Shown here: piece by piece, positions 8,951 to 16,879 of the stretch
Layout of the letters: each line of letters begins with the position of its first letter
Position numbering within the stretch: the first letter of the stretch is position 1
Assembly: GCA_041838515.1 (NCBI GenBank)
Contig: JBGYPP010000049.1
Coordinates: 1 to 43,016 of the forward strand
Source: JBGYPP01 sp041838515
GTDB lineage: Bacteria; Bacillota; Clostridia; Lachnospirales; Lachnospiraceae
Length of the DNA: 43,016 bases
Direction of reading: 5' to 3'
Notes under the pieces: generated by a model
Databases searched by the model: none
What the model was told of the DNA's origin: nothing
What the model saw: the letters and a program-made list of their open reading frames with translations, nothing else
Program-made: the position numbers and the translations under genes

Positions 8951-8988
8951 AAAAATCGCCGGTTTTCTAAGGAAACCGGCGATTTTTC
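8951..8988 (+). terminator. Rho-independent terminator after fliS
   Basis: A near-perfect stem AAAAATCGCCGGTTT / AAACCGGCGATTTTT around a short loop ends in a T-run, 13 bases after the fliS stop. The A-run on the other side would let it work on both strands. Confidence 0.92.
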
Positions 8989-9060
8989 TATGTCCGGAGG
9001 GATATGGATCTGACGAATATTGGCGAAAACGGAGAAGTTGGCTTTTTTCCCCTGGGCATA

Positions 9061-9089
9061 TGGACAGATCCGGGGGGCTGTTTTATAAT
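9061..9089 (+). promoter_or_regulatory. Predicted sigma-A promoter of Tad locus 1
   Basis: TGGACA (9061-9066), a 17-bp spacer and TATAAT (9084-9089). Transcription would begin near 9096 and give a leader of about 315 nt before the prepilin peptidase start, running through the whole 37-bp repeat array. Confidence 0.65.
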
Positions 9090-9172
9090 ATATGAAAAGC
9101 CCATTCTGGCATATAGATTTTTCTCAATTTCTATTTCTATCTAGCTTTTCTGGCAGATTTCCTGCCATTATT

Positions 9173-9357
9173 CCTCTGACGGGCAAAGTCTTGCTTCCCA
9201 TTATTTTTGCCTCTGACGGGCAAAGCCTTGTTTCGCATTATTTTTGCCTCTGACGGGCAAAGCCTTGTTTCGCATTATTTTTGCCTCTGACGGGCAAAGT
9301 CTTATTTCCCATTATTTTTGCCTTTGACGGGCAAAGTCTTATTTCCCATTATTTTTG
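9173..9357. repeat. Five contiguous 37-bp tandem repeats in the pilus operon leader
   Basis: Copies start at 9173, 9210, 9247, 9284 and 9321, each with the form CCTCTGACGGGCAAAG followed by a variable middle and CATTATTTTTG, plus 3 bases of a sixth copy. Variation is limited to about five positions; copies 2 and 3 look identical, and 4 and 5 nearly so. There are no spacers, so this is not a CRISPR array. Each unit has a GGC-AAA-GYC mini-hairpin kept by a U/C change and a U-rich end. One frame is open across the array, but no gene is convincing there. Confidence 0.95.
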
Positions 9358-9410
9358 CCTAAAATTTGTTGGAGCTGTGTTTTTTGTACCCTTTTTTGGG
9401 AGGAGAGCCT

Positions 9411-9866
9411 ATGGTTCTATTTTGTCTGTTGACTGGGGCTGCCATATGGGATGTTTTGTTCAAAAAAATACCCAATTGGCTTACAGCCTCCCTGGCGGTG
9501 GGAGGCATATTGCAGGCCTGTATTCTGGGGGATGGGCCGGCCATGGCCCGGAGTCTGGCTATGGCTGGGGCGGTGTTGCTGCTGCTGTTTCCCTTTTTCT
9601 CCCTGGGGGGGCTGGGGGCGGGAGATGTGAAATTATTGTCAGGAATTGCACTGTACATGGCCGGAGAGGAGTTTTTGCGTTTTGTCTTCCGGGGCATGGT
9701 TTTGGGGCTGGCCATATATGGCCTGACAGCCTTGGGCAGAGGGATGGGCCGGCTGAGGGGCAGAGGGAAAAACTGCGGGGCCAAGGTGATTGGTCTGCGG
9801 CACAGGATACCCCTGGCTCTGCCCTTTTGGCTCAGCCTGTTATGGCTGCGGGGAGGTTGGTTTTGA
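9411..9866 (+). CDS. Type IV prepilin peptidase, TadV/CpaA type (A24)
   Basis: This polytopic membrane aspartyl protease cleaves Flp prepilin and pseudopilin leaders at the inner face of the membrane. The 151-residue size suits the short CpaA/TadV class, which lacks the methylase domain. Both catalytic motifs are visible: Asp14 in AIWDVLFKKIPNW and the GxGD motif as GAGD at residues 69-72. About four to five hydrophobic segments surround them. ATG 9411 was chosen because GGGAGGAG lies 5-10 bases before it; an upstream ATG at 9366 would add 15 residues without a ribosome site. The stop overlaps the next start as TTGA. It is the first gene of Tad locus 1, behind the repeat leader. Confidence 0.9.
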   Translation: MVLFCLLTGAAIWDVLFKKIPNWLTASLAVGGILQACILGDGPAMARSLAMAGAVLLLLFPFFSLGGLGAGDVKLLSGIALYMAGEEFLRFVFRGMVLGLAIYGLTALGRGMGRLRGRGKNCGAKVIGLRHRIPLALPFWLSLLWLRGGWF

Positions 9867-10960
9867 GGAAAAGAGAGGGAGTTTTGGCCTTGTTGGATTT
9901 GGAGGAGGAATTTGCTTCCCTCTTGCAGGCCTTTTTGGAGGAGCAGAGGGAATGTCCCTGGCAGGTGGAGGGATACACCAAGTGGGAGAGCTGGCAGGCG
10001 CAGATGGAGGGCAGGGGTCTGGAGGTTTTGGTGGCCAGCGAGCGGGCCTATAGGGAGGAGTTGGAGGCGGTTCCGGCCAAGAAACGCATACTGTTGCTGG
10101 AATGGGGGCTGCTTCGGCCCGACCGTTGGCTGTGTATAGACAAATACCAAAAGGCCCAGGATATATGGAGGGGGATTTTGGGCCATTGTCAGGATCTGGA
10201 CAGTGTGGAATGGCCTATGGAGGCCTTAGAGGGGAATACGGTATTTCTGGGCATGTACTCTCCGGTGCGGCGCTGTTTTCAGACCAGTTTCTGTCTGACG
10301 CTGAGTCAGATTTTGGCCAGGGAGCATAAGGTCTTGTATATGAATTTTGAGCATTATTCCGGCCTGGACGGGCTGGCTCCCAAGGCGGGGCAAAGGGATC
10401 TGGGGGATGTGCTCTTCTTTCTCACCCAAAGCCCGGAACGATTTTTAATCCGGCTGGAATCCATCATCCAAAGCCATGGGCAGGTGGATTACATACCGCC
10501 TATGCGGGTGGGTTCCCATCTGGGGATGGTGGGTGCCAAGGAGTGGAAGCGCTTATTTGGCCTGCTGTCCGAGAGCGGCAAATATCAGTATGTCTTACTG
10601 GATCTGAGCGAGAATTTACAAGGTTTATTGGATATTCTGCGGCTGTGCAAATGTGTATTCACACTGACCAAGGAGGATGGCCCGGCCCGGGGTAAGATTT
10701 TGCAGTATGAGCAATTATTGCAAAAAAGCCAATATGGAGATGTGTTGGAAAAAACCCAAAAACTGCATTTGCCCTTATTCCGCCCCTTGCCCAGGGAGGT
10801 AGAGCAATATACGCGCAGCGATTTGGCGGCGTATATTCAGAGGCTGATGGGAACTTGGCATTTGGAGGAGGCGCATGGATTCCCAGGAGAGAAACAGGTG
10901 GAAACAGGCCTTAAAGGCCAGGATTTTGGAGGAGGTCAACCTTTCCTCCGAGATGGATGA
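9863..10960 (+). CDS. TadZ/CpaE-like pilus localisation protein
   Basis: TadZ/CpaE proteins are MinD/ParA relatives with an N-terminal receiver-like domain that place the Tad machine in the cell. This 365-residue protein has a response-regulator-like N-terminus (VLALLDLEEEFASLLQAFLEE, then LEVLVASER) without an obvious phosphorylatable Asp. Its C-terminal half follows the ParA fold (VLYMNFEHYSGLDG, YQYVLLDLSEN, FTLTKEDGPARGKI). The deviant Walker A is degraded: the expected KGGxGKT region reads MYSPVRRCFQTSF, so ATP binding is doubtful. TTG 9863 overlaps the previous stop (TTGA) and follows GGGAGG at 9851-9855; ATG 9842 is an alternative. The 3' end overlaps the ATPase gene by 86 bases. Assignment rests on fold pattern and position. 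Confidence 0.8.
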   Translation: MRKREGVLALLDLEEEFASLLQAFLEEQRECPWQVEGYTKWESWQAQMEGRGLEVLVASERAYREELEAVPAKKRILLLEWGLLRPDRWLCIDKYQKAQDIWRGILGHCQDLDSVEWPMEALEGNTVFLGMYSPVRRCFQTSFCLTLSQILAREHKVLYMNFEHYSGLDGLAPKAGQRDLGDVLFFLTQSPERFLIRLESIIQSHGQVDYIPPMRVGSHLGMVGAKEWKRLFGLLSESGKYQYVLLDLSENLQGLLDILRLCKCVFTLTKEDGPARGKILQYEQLLQKSQYGDVLEKTQKLHLPLFRPLPREVEQYTRSDLAAYIQRLMGTWHLEEAHGFPGEKQVETGLKGQDFGGGQPFLRDG

Positions 10961-12110
10961 CGAAGCCCTACAGGAGAGGGTGTTGGAGGCTGTGCTGGGG
11001 GAGGAGGGGCTATTCCTGCTCTCCCCCGGGGATAAGGCGGATTTGGCCAAGGAGTTGTTTGACTCTCTGCGCAAATTGGATCTCTTACAGCTCTTTGTGG
11101 AGGATGCGCAGATTACGGAGATCATGATAAATGGCCGGGAGCATATCTTTGTGGAGAGGGGAGGGCGGCTGGAGAGGCTGGACCGCAGTTTTGAGTCTGA
11201 GGAGATGTTTTTTAATGTCATACAGCAAATTGTATCCGGCTGTAACCGTATAGTCAATGAATCCTCTCCCATAGTGGATGCCAGGTTGGGGGATGGTTCC
11301 AGGGTCAACGTGGTGCTGCCCCCTGTGGCCTTGAATGGGCCTATTTTGACCATAAGACGTTTTCCCCAAAGGCCCATCACGTCCCAGGATTTGGTGGCCG
11401 GAGGTTCTATCAGCCGGGAGGCTATGGAATTGCTCAAACTCTTAGTGACTGCCAAATACAATATCTTTATCAGCGGAGGGACGGGCAGCGGTAAGACGAC
11501 CTTTTTAAATGTCCTGTCCGGTTTTATTCCCAAGAAAGAGAGGATTATCACCATAGAGGATTCGGCGGAATTGCAGTTGCAGGATGTGGACAATCTGGTG
11601 AGACTGGAAACCCGAAATGCCAATGTAGAGGGCTGTCTGCCTGTGGGTATGCGGGATTTGCTCAAGAGTTCCCTGCGTATGCGGCCGGATCGGATTATTC
11701 TGGGGGAGGTGCGTGGGGCGGAGGCGGCGGATCTGCTCCAGTGCCTTAATACCGGACATGACGGCAGTATGTCCACCGGCCATGCCAACAGCTGCAAGGA
11801 TATGCTGTCCCGCTTGGAGATGATGGTGCTGATGGGCATGGACATACCCCTGGCGGCTATTAAAGGGCAGATTGCCTCCGGTTTGGATATTATGGTGCAT
11901 CTGGGGAGGCTTAGGGATGGGAGCCGTAAGGTATTGGAGATTGTAGAGGTGGACGGGCTGGAGGGGGATATATGTCTGCATCCTCTGTATGTCTTTGCCG
12001 AAGAGGGCAGGGGGGAAAAGGTGCGGGGGCAGTGGCAGCAGAAAGGGGAGTTGCGCAATGTGGGCAAATTGGCGGCTGCGGGATTGGATGAAGGTCTGGC
12101 TAGGGGATAG
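10875..12110 (+). CDS. Tad pilus assembly ATPase TadA/CpaF
   Basis: This cytoplasmic hexameric ATPase of the type II/IV secretion superfamily powers Flp pilus assembly. The 411-residue protein carries an N-terminal helical domain (1-90), the CpaF signature (ITEIMINGREHIFVERGG, about 78-95), Walker A GGTGSGKTT (about 201-209), Walker B RIILGEVRGAEA (about 272-283) and a His box (GSMSTGHANS, about 296-305). ATG 10875 follows GGAGGAGG at 10864-10871 and lies inside the end of tadZ, showing tight coupling. Its end overlaps tadB. All catalytic elements are intact, so it should be active. The window encodes a second, distinct TadA-like ATPase at 33372. Confidence 0.95.
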   Translation: MDSQERNRWKQALKARILEEVNLSSEMDDEALQERVLEAVLGEEGLFLLSPGDKADLAKELFDSLRKLDLLQLFVEDAQITEIMINGREHIFVERGGRLERLDRSFESEEMFFNVIQQIVSGCNRIVNESSPIVDARLGDGSRVNVVLPPVALNGPILTIRRFPQRPITSQDLVAGGSISREAMELLKLLVTAKYNIFISGGTGSGKTTFLNVLSGFIPKKERIITIEDSAELQLQDVDNLVRLETRNANVEGCLPVGMRDLLKSSLRMRPDRIILGEVRGAEAADLLQCLNTGHDGSMSTGHANSCKDMLSRLEMMVLMGMDIPLAAIKGQIASGLDIMVHLGRLRDGSRKVLEIVEVDGLEGDICLHPLYVFAEEGRGEKVRGQWQQKGELRNVGKLAAAGLDEGLARG

Positions 12111-12822
12111 GGGCTGGATATGGGCGGCAAAGGAGGTGGCGCTCTGCCTATCGGCAGTTTGTGTGCTGGCGTATTTTTTCTACAGGAGCTTCTGGGCCAT
12201 ACCTCCATTATTGCCTCTGGGCCTGGGGCTGGCCTGGCACAGGCACGGCAGGCGCAGCCGTGTGAGGCAGGAGCAGAGGGAGGCGGTCTTTGGGGAATGG
12301 GCCTTGAGCGTGTCGGCGGCCATGCGGGCCGGGTATTCCCTAGAAAATGCCGTTATTGCTAGCATAGAGGATATGGCGTCTCTGTTTGGATCAGGATCGG
12401 AGATATGCCGGGAGCTGTCCAGAATACGGGAGGGCATACGATTCAACCAAAAGGCGGAGGATTTGCTGGAACAGATGGGCCGGCGATGGAATCTGGATAT
12501 GGCCAGGGATTTAGCGGCCATGGTGGCTGTGGCAAAAAAGACCGGCGGCAATTTGCCCGGGCTGATGGACAGTTTTGGCAATATGGTGTTTGGGCAAAAG
12601 AGGCTCCGGGAGGAGATGGCTGCCAGACAGGCGGGGCGGCGCATGGAACAGACCATAATGAACTGGATGCCCCTGGGCATCATGCTGTATGTGGATATAG
12701 CCAATCAGGGGTATTTTGCCGTCTTATACCGCAATGCGCAGGGTGTGGCCATTATGACTGCCCTGCTGGCTATTTATGTAGGCGGTTACGCATGGTCGGA
12801 GCATATTTTGGATAGGGGGTAG
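12058..12822 (+). CDS. Tad platform protein TadB (T2SF family)
   Basis: TadB is one of two integral membrane platform proteins that couple the ATPase to pilin polymerisation. It has two N-terminal hydrophobic segments (VALCLSAVCVLAYFFY and FWAIPPLLPLGLGLAW), a cytoplasmic T2SF helical bundle (VRQEQREAVFGEWALSVSAAMRAGYSL onward, with VAKKTGGNLPGLMD) and C-terminal segments (MPLGIMLYVDIA, AIMTALLAIYVGGYAW). ATG 12058 was chosen for the AGGGGAG site at 12044-12050; ATG 12088 would also work. It overlaps the ATPase gene by 53 bases and is followed after 2 bases by tadC. Family assignment is clear from the SxxxxAGYSL and KxGGNLP pattern. Confidence 0.9.
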   Translation: MWANWRLRDWMKVWLGDRGWIWAAKEVALCLSAVCVLAYFFYRSFWAIPPLLPLGLGLAWHRHGRRSRVRQEQREAVFGEWALSVSAAMRAGYSLENAVIASIEDMASLFGSGSEICRELSRIREGIRFNQKAEDLLEQMGRRWNLDMARDLAAMVAVAKKTGGNLPGLMDSFGNMVFGQKRLREEMAARQAGRRMEQTIMNWMPLGIMLYVDIANQGYFAVLYRNAQGVAIMTALLAIYVGGYAWSEHILDRG

Positions 12823-12824
12823 CC

Positions 12825-14216
12825 ATGTGGATCTATGGCATTAGCGGCATATATGCCCTGGCGCTGCTGGTTTTGGCCCTGGCTTCCCGACGGGGAGCCA
12901 AGGGGCAGGGTCTGTGGAAGTCTATGGGCAGCAAGCTGGCCTCTTGGCTGGGGGCATGGGGAGAGAGGCCTGGGTTGGGTTACAAGTTGGCCAAGCTGGG
13001 CGGAGGGGATCAGGCCTGCTTGACCCTGGAATATAGGGCCAAGAAATACGCCCTGGCGATGTTGCTGATAGGCTTAGGCTGTCTTTTTGCCCTGCTGGCT
13101 CAGGCTAAGGGAGGCCAAGTCCGGGCAAAAATGGAGGAGGGGAGGTGGGAAAAATCTCTTTGGGAAGGGGAACCCCTGGAATTGGAGGCTGAGGTAGAGG
13201 GGGAGTGGAAAGGCAGGCTGTCTTGGGAGCTGGCACCCAAATCCTGGACAAAGGAGGAGATGGAAGTCTTTGGAAAACAATGCTATGGAGAGGTACTGGC
13301 CTATTTGGAGGAGCAGAGCGGAGGACTGGAGAGGGTAGAGGCCTCCCTGGATTTGCCGGCGGAGTGGGGGGAGTATCCCTTTTCCCTGGCTTGGACTAGC
13401 AGCCATAGCCAGTGGATGAGCGCCGGAGGCCGTCTGCTGGCCCTGCCGGAGTCGCCAGTGGATATGGAATTGGAACTGCGGCTGAGCTTGGAAGATTGGG
13501 AGCAGCGATATTCTATACCCCTGCGGCTGGCGCCGGCTGAGGGGCAGTGGGAGAGGAGGTTGGAGGATGCCTTGGATATGGCGGCGGCCAGCCAGGCATA
13601 TGAGAGCCATTTCCGCCCCCCGGAGCAGGTGGGGGGCAGGGGCGTTGTCTGGCGTCGCCGGTCCGGCAGCGGAGCTGGGCGCATACTTGCGCTATTTGGG
13701 CTGGCGGCGGCTCTGGTATTTTGGGGCATGGATCAGGATGTGGAAAGGCTGTGGAACAAGCGCAGGCAGGAGATGGAGGAGGATTACCCCATGGTGGCTG
13801 GCAAATTGGCCATATATGTACAGGCAGGGCTGCCTATCCGAAAGGCTTTTGAGCGTATTGCCGGGGAGGGGGGAGGCCGAGGGAGGCCCAGGGCCATTCA
13901 TGAGGAGATGGCTGCTGCCCTGCGGGAGATAGGCCTGGGGGCATCGGAGATACGGGCCTATGAGCATATGGGGCAGAGAACGGATCTTGCCTCCTATATA
14001 CGTCTGGCGGCCCTGCTGGGGCAAAATGTGCGCCGGGGTTCAGGGAGGCTGGCAGAGCGTTTGGAACAGGAGGCAAAGGAGGCTGGTGAGAGGCAGTTGG
14101 AGCGCAGGAGAAAGGAGGGGGAGGAGTTGGGGACCAAGCTCTTGCTGCCCATGATGTGTATGTTGACAGTGGTAATGGCCATGGTGATTTTGCCGGCTTT
14201 TTTTGCCTTGGGTTAG
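12825..14216 (+). CDS. Tad platform protein TadC-like with inserted soluble domain
   Basis: The C-terminal 160 residues are a standard TadC/T2SF module: helix at about 285-302, cytoplasmic region with DYPMVAGKLAIYVQAGLPIRKAFERI, and a terminal membrane helix at 441-462. The N-terminus has two further membrane helices (1-20 and 74-94). Between them lies an unusual soluble domain, residues about 97-282, rich in Trp, Glu and alternating hydrophobic residues (LELEAEVEGEWKGRLSWEL, MELELRLSLEDWEQRYSIPL), which looks like beta strands. Topology would place it outside the cell. At 463 residues it is far longer than usual TadC proteins (about 280-320). ATG 12825 is 2 bases after tadB, with GATAGGGGG upstream. 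The insertion's role is unknown. Confidence 0.85.
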   Translation: MWIYGISGIYALALLVLALASRRGAKGQGLWKSMGSKLASWLGAWGERPGLGYKLAKLGGGDQACLTLEYRAKKYALAMLLIGLGCLFALLAQAKGGQVRAKMEEGRWEKSLWEGEPLELEAEVEGEWKGRLSWELAPKSWTKEEMEVFGKQCYGEVLAYLEEQSGGLERVEASLDLPAEWGEYPFSLAWTSSHSQWMSAGGRLLALPESPVDMELELRLSLEDWEQRYSIPLRLAPAEGQWERRLEDALDMAAASQAYESHFRPPEQVGGRGVVWRRRSGSGAGRILALFGLAAALVFWGMDQDVERLWNKRRQEMEEDYPMVAGKLAIYVQAGLPIRKAFERIAGEGGGRGRPRAIHEEMAAALREIGLGASEIRAYEHMGQRTDLASYIRLAALLGQNVRRGSGRLAERLEQEAKEAGERQLERRRKEGEELGTKLLLPMMCMLTVVMAMVILPAFFALG

Positions 14217-14256
14217 TCGGCGCAAGACGTGGCGGAAAAGAAAAAAGGAGGAAGAG

Positions 14257-14424
14257 ATGAAGGGATGGAAGGCGTTTTGGCAGGAAGAGGACGGTATGGG
14301 TACGGTGGAGATGATATTGATCATCGTGGTTCTGATAGGTTTGGTTCTTTTTTTCAAGGACAATATCACAGAGGTGGTGGAAACCATCTTCAAGAAAATT
14401 GGAAGCCAGGCGAGAAAAGTCTAA
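14257..14424 (+). CDS. Flp-type type IVb prepilin
   Basis: This is the likely major pilin of Tad locus 1. The 55-residue precursor has a charged leader (MKGWKAFWQEEDG), then a cleavage site that fits G/MGTVE with Glu at position +5 of the mature form, then the hydrophobic helix ILIIVVLIGLVLFF and a short amphipathic tail. That is the typical size and plan of Flp pilins in Clostridia. ATG 14257 follows AAAGGAGGA at 14244-14252, the strongest ribosome site in the operon, as expected for a highly made subunit. It is located 40 bases after tadC and directly before the DUF5702-type gene. The adjacent TadV-like peptidase is the expected processing enzyme. Confidence 0.88.
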   Translation: MKGWKAFWQEEDGMGTVEMILIIVVLIGLVLFFKDNITEVVETIFKKIGSQARKV

Positions 14425-14450
14425 GACATGGGGGATATGCCACCGTATAT

Positions 14451-15947
14451 ATGGCTCTGTGCGCCGGAGCCTTGGCGCTTTTGGCTCTAGCTCTGGTGGA
14501 GGGGGCCCGTAGCGGCTGTGTGCGGATGGAGGGGCAGATTGTGGGGCAGACCGCTTTGCATTCCGCTCTTGGGGAATACCACAGGGAGTTGTGGAAACAG
14601 TATCACTTGCTGTTTTTGGATGCGGCTTATGGGGGGGAGAAAGCGGCAAAGGAGGCGGTGCAAGGGAGGATACAGTGGTATTTGGACAAAAACCTGCCCA
14701 GGGATGGGGTTTTCTTGCAGGAGATTCCCTGGGTGTATAAGGACTGGCTGCGCCTGTCCGTGCGTGCGGCTCCTCTGCGGGGCATATCTCTGGCTTCGGA
14801 TTGGGGAGGCGCCGTTTTCCGGCAGAGGGCGGCCAGGGTTATGGAAAACCGTTGGGGCTTTACTTATCCCGCCTATTTGGAGGAGGCCTTTTCCACTGTG
14901 ACAGACCGCGCTTTAGACAGACAGGATGTGGCCGGACAGAGGCGGGCGGCCTTAGAGGCTTTGGGGCGCTATCGTTATACGCCCCGGGAGGATGCTGTGG
15001 AAGAGGATGTGCCAGACGGGGAGGGAGACAAGTCGGGGGAGGGCCGTAAGCCGGCGGCGAATAAACCCAAAAAGAAGCTGGATCCCCTGCCCATACCCAA
15101 TCCCTGTCAGTGGCTGGAGGGGCGCTTGGGCCAGGGCATATTGGCTCTGGCTCTGCCACAACCGGGGGAGTATTCCAAAAACCGGGCAGAGCTGGAAAAT
15201 TTGATCCATGCCCGGCGGGGCAGACAGGATTTGTGGCAGGGAAATATGCCCAGACCCCAGAGGCAGGCCGTGGCTGGGGGTCTGGGTGAGAAATGGCTTT
15301 TTATGGAGTATGTGGTTTTTTACAGCGGGCATTACGGCCATATCAATGAGAAAAATCAACTGAAATACCAAATGGAATATGTGCTGTGGGGAGGCGGAGG
15401 AGATGAGGAAAACTTACGCATAACGGCATCCAGACTGATGGCTCTGCGGGAGGCGGCCAATCTGGCCCATCTATATGGGGAGGAGAAGAAGCGGGGGTTG
15501 GCGCGTGAGGTATCCCAGGCCATCTGTGCCCTGTTGCAAGTGCCTGAGGCTGCGCCGGTACTGGAGTCGGTGATATTGCTCAGCTGGGCTTCTTGGGAGA
15601 GTGTCTTGGATCTGAAGCAGCTCTTTTCCGGAGGCAGGGTGCCCTTGATCAAGACAGAGGAGCAATGGCGGAGCGATTTGGATGCCGTCTTGGGCGGAGG
15701 CGGAGAAGAAAGGCATGGGGAAGACAGCGGATTATGTTATTTGGACTATCTGCGCATCTTTTTCCTGCTGGGAGGGGAGGAGGAATTGACATTCCGCTTT
15801 ATGGACATAGTGGAGATGGATATCAGAGCCACGCCATATAATAAAGACTTCTGTCTGGATGGCTGCATAGACGCATTTATATCCCCATTGGTGATAGAAA
15901 GCGGTTTTGGGTACAGTTATGAGATGGAGAGGACTATGGAGTATTAG
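14451..15947 (+). CDS. DUF5702-type Tad locus membrane-anchored protein
   Basis: I recognise this as the long protein usually found after Flp1 in clostridial Tad loci (annotated DUF5702, from memory). It has a pilin-like N-terminal hydrophobic helix (VYMALCAGALALLALALVEGAR), then a 450-residue extracellular part with a charged, Lys/Pro-rich linker near the middle (AANKPKKKLDPLPIPNP). The C-terminal half contains a long helical region (LMALREAANLAHLYGEEKK). The start is a problem. Family members normally include residues before the helix that match GYATVY here, but no ATG, GTG or TTG precedes that stretch in frame after the pilin stop; ATG 14451 is the nearest. The frame is open upstream through the pilin gene. 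It may be a pseudopilin or tip protein. Confidence 0.8.
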   Translation: MALCAGALALLALALVEGARSGCVRMEGQIVGQTALHSALGEYHRELWKQYHLLFLDAAYGGEKAAKEAVQGRIQWYLDKNLPRDGVFLQEIPWVYKDWLRLSVRAAPLRGISLASDWGGAVFRQRAARVMENRWGFTYPAYLEEAFSTVTDRALDRQDVAGQRRAALEALGRYRYTPREDAVEEDVPDGEGDKSGEGRKPAANKPKKKLDPLPIPNPCQWLEGRLGQGILALALPQPGEYSKNRAELENLIHARRGRQDLWQGNMPRPQRQAVAGGLGEKWLFMEYVVFYSGHYGHINEKNQLKYQMEYVLWGGGGDEENLRITASRLMALREAANLAHLYGEEKKRGLAREVSQAICALLQVPEAAPVLESVILLSWASWESVLDLKQLFSGGRVPLIKTEEQWRSDLDAVLGGGGEERHGEDSGLCYLDYLRIFFLLGGEEELTFRFMDIVEMDIRATPYNKDFCLDGCIDAFISPLVIESGFGYSYEMERTMEY

Positions 15948-16878
15948 ACATGATCAAGCCTGGGCAGCGCCTTTTTTTCTTTTACGCCTGTATGAAAAAT
16001 ACAGATTTACTTGCGGCCTTCTCCAATGGGTATTTTGCGTATTCGGGCAGACGCAAAAAAGGGCGCTGCCCAGCCGTGATGGCCGGAAGCCGGCTGCTGC
16101 CCTGGGGTCTATGGCGGTGGAGGCTGCTGCTATACTGCCCTTTGTCTTATTCTTTTGCATGGCTCTGACCGTGCCGGTGGAAATACTGCGTTTGCATGGG
16201 AATTTGCAGCTGGCTCTGTGGGATGCGGGAAACAGAGCGGCTGGGGCGCAGATGGCGTTGGGCGAGAAGGGGGATGTGGGCCGACCGCTGGAGGCGGCAA
16301 TCTCCCAATTGGGCCTCAAAGCCTGGGTGGCGGAGGGGGCGGGCAGGGAGTATCTGGAGAACTCTCCTCTGAGAGACGGGGAAGCTTCTTTGATGCTCTG
16401 GGAATCCCAATTGCGGAATGGGGAGGACTGTGTGGATTTGCATTTGACTTATGCGGTGGGACTGCCCCAGTCCTGGTTTGCTCCCTTCTCCTTTCGCATG
16501 AGCAACCATTACTATGGTAAGATCTGGACCGGCTACAGTCTGGGTCCTGGAGAGGGGGGAGATGGCCGGGAGCAGTTGGTGTATGTGGCCGAGCATGGGC
16601 GGGTATACCATACAGATGCCGGATGCAGCCACCTGGATCTGTCGGTGGAGATAGCGGCCAGGAGCGCAGTGGGAGGTATGCGTAATGCCCAGGGAGGCCG
16701 GTACAAGCCTTGCAAGCTCTGTAAGGAAGAGGAGGGGGCAGAGGTGTATATCACCAAGGAGGGGGATAAATTTCACAACAGGCTTACCTGCCAGGGTCTG
16801 AGCCGCAGGGTGTACAGTCTGGGAAAATCCCAGGCCGGCGGCCTGCCCCCTTGCTCCAGATGCGGGAAAGGGGGATAG
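15919..16878 (+). CDS. TadE-like pseudopilin with two tandem His/Cys motifs
   Basis: The pseudopilin signature GSMAVEAAAILPFVLFFCMAL identifies a TadE-type minor subunit anchored by one helix. It is followed by an extracellular domain. The last 100 residues hold two related motifs: VYVAEHGRVYH-x4-C ... CKLC, then VYITKEGDKFH-x4-C ... CSRC, which look like paired metal sites (positions 16579-16869). The start is uncertain. ATG 15919 overlaps the previous gene by 29 bases and gives an unusually long (about 60-residue) sequence before the TadE helix. A second frame opens at ATG 15950, right after the upstream stop, and runs about 70 codons, so a frameshift near 16050 is possible. The C-terminus ends 1 base before the next gene. 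Confidence 0.8.
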   Translation: MRWRGLWSIRHDQAWAAPFFLLRLYEKYRFTCGLLQWVFCVFGQTQKRALPSRDGRKPAAALGSMAVEAAAILPFVLFFCMALTVPVEILRLHGNLQLALWDAGNRAAGAQMALGEKGDVGRPLEAAISQLGLKAWVAEGAGREYLENSPLRDGEASLMLWESQLRNGEDCVDLHLTYAVGLPQSWFAPFSFRMSNHYYGKIWTGYSLGPGEGGDGREQLVYVAEHGRVYHTDAGCSHLDLSVEIAARSAVGGMRNAQGGRYKPCKLCKEEEGAEVYITKEGDKFHNRLTCQGLSRRVYSLGKSQAGGLPPCSRCGKGG

Positions 16879-16879
16879 A

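Noticed and set aside
9173..9360. CRISPR array (37-bp repeat length)
   Set aside because: The units are contiguous with no spacers, and no cas gene is present.
9281..9862. A longer N-terminus for the TadZ-like gene reaching into the repeats
   Set aside because: It would overlap the whole prepilin peptidase gene in another frame; TTG 9863 has a good ribosome site and stop-start overlap.
10775..12208. 477-codon minus-strand frame over the locus 1 ATPase
   Set aside because: It is antisense to a protein with intact Walker motifs and is Pro/Ser-rich by composition.
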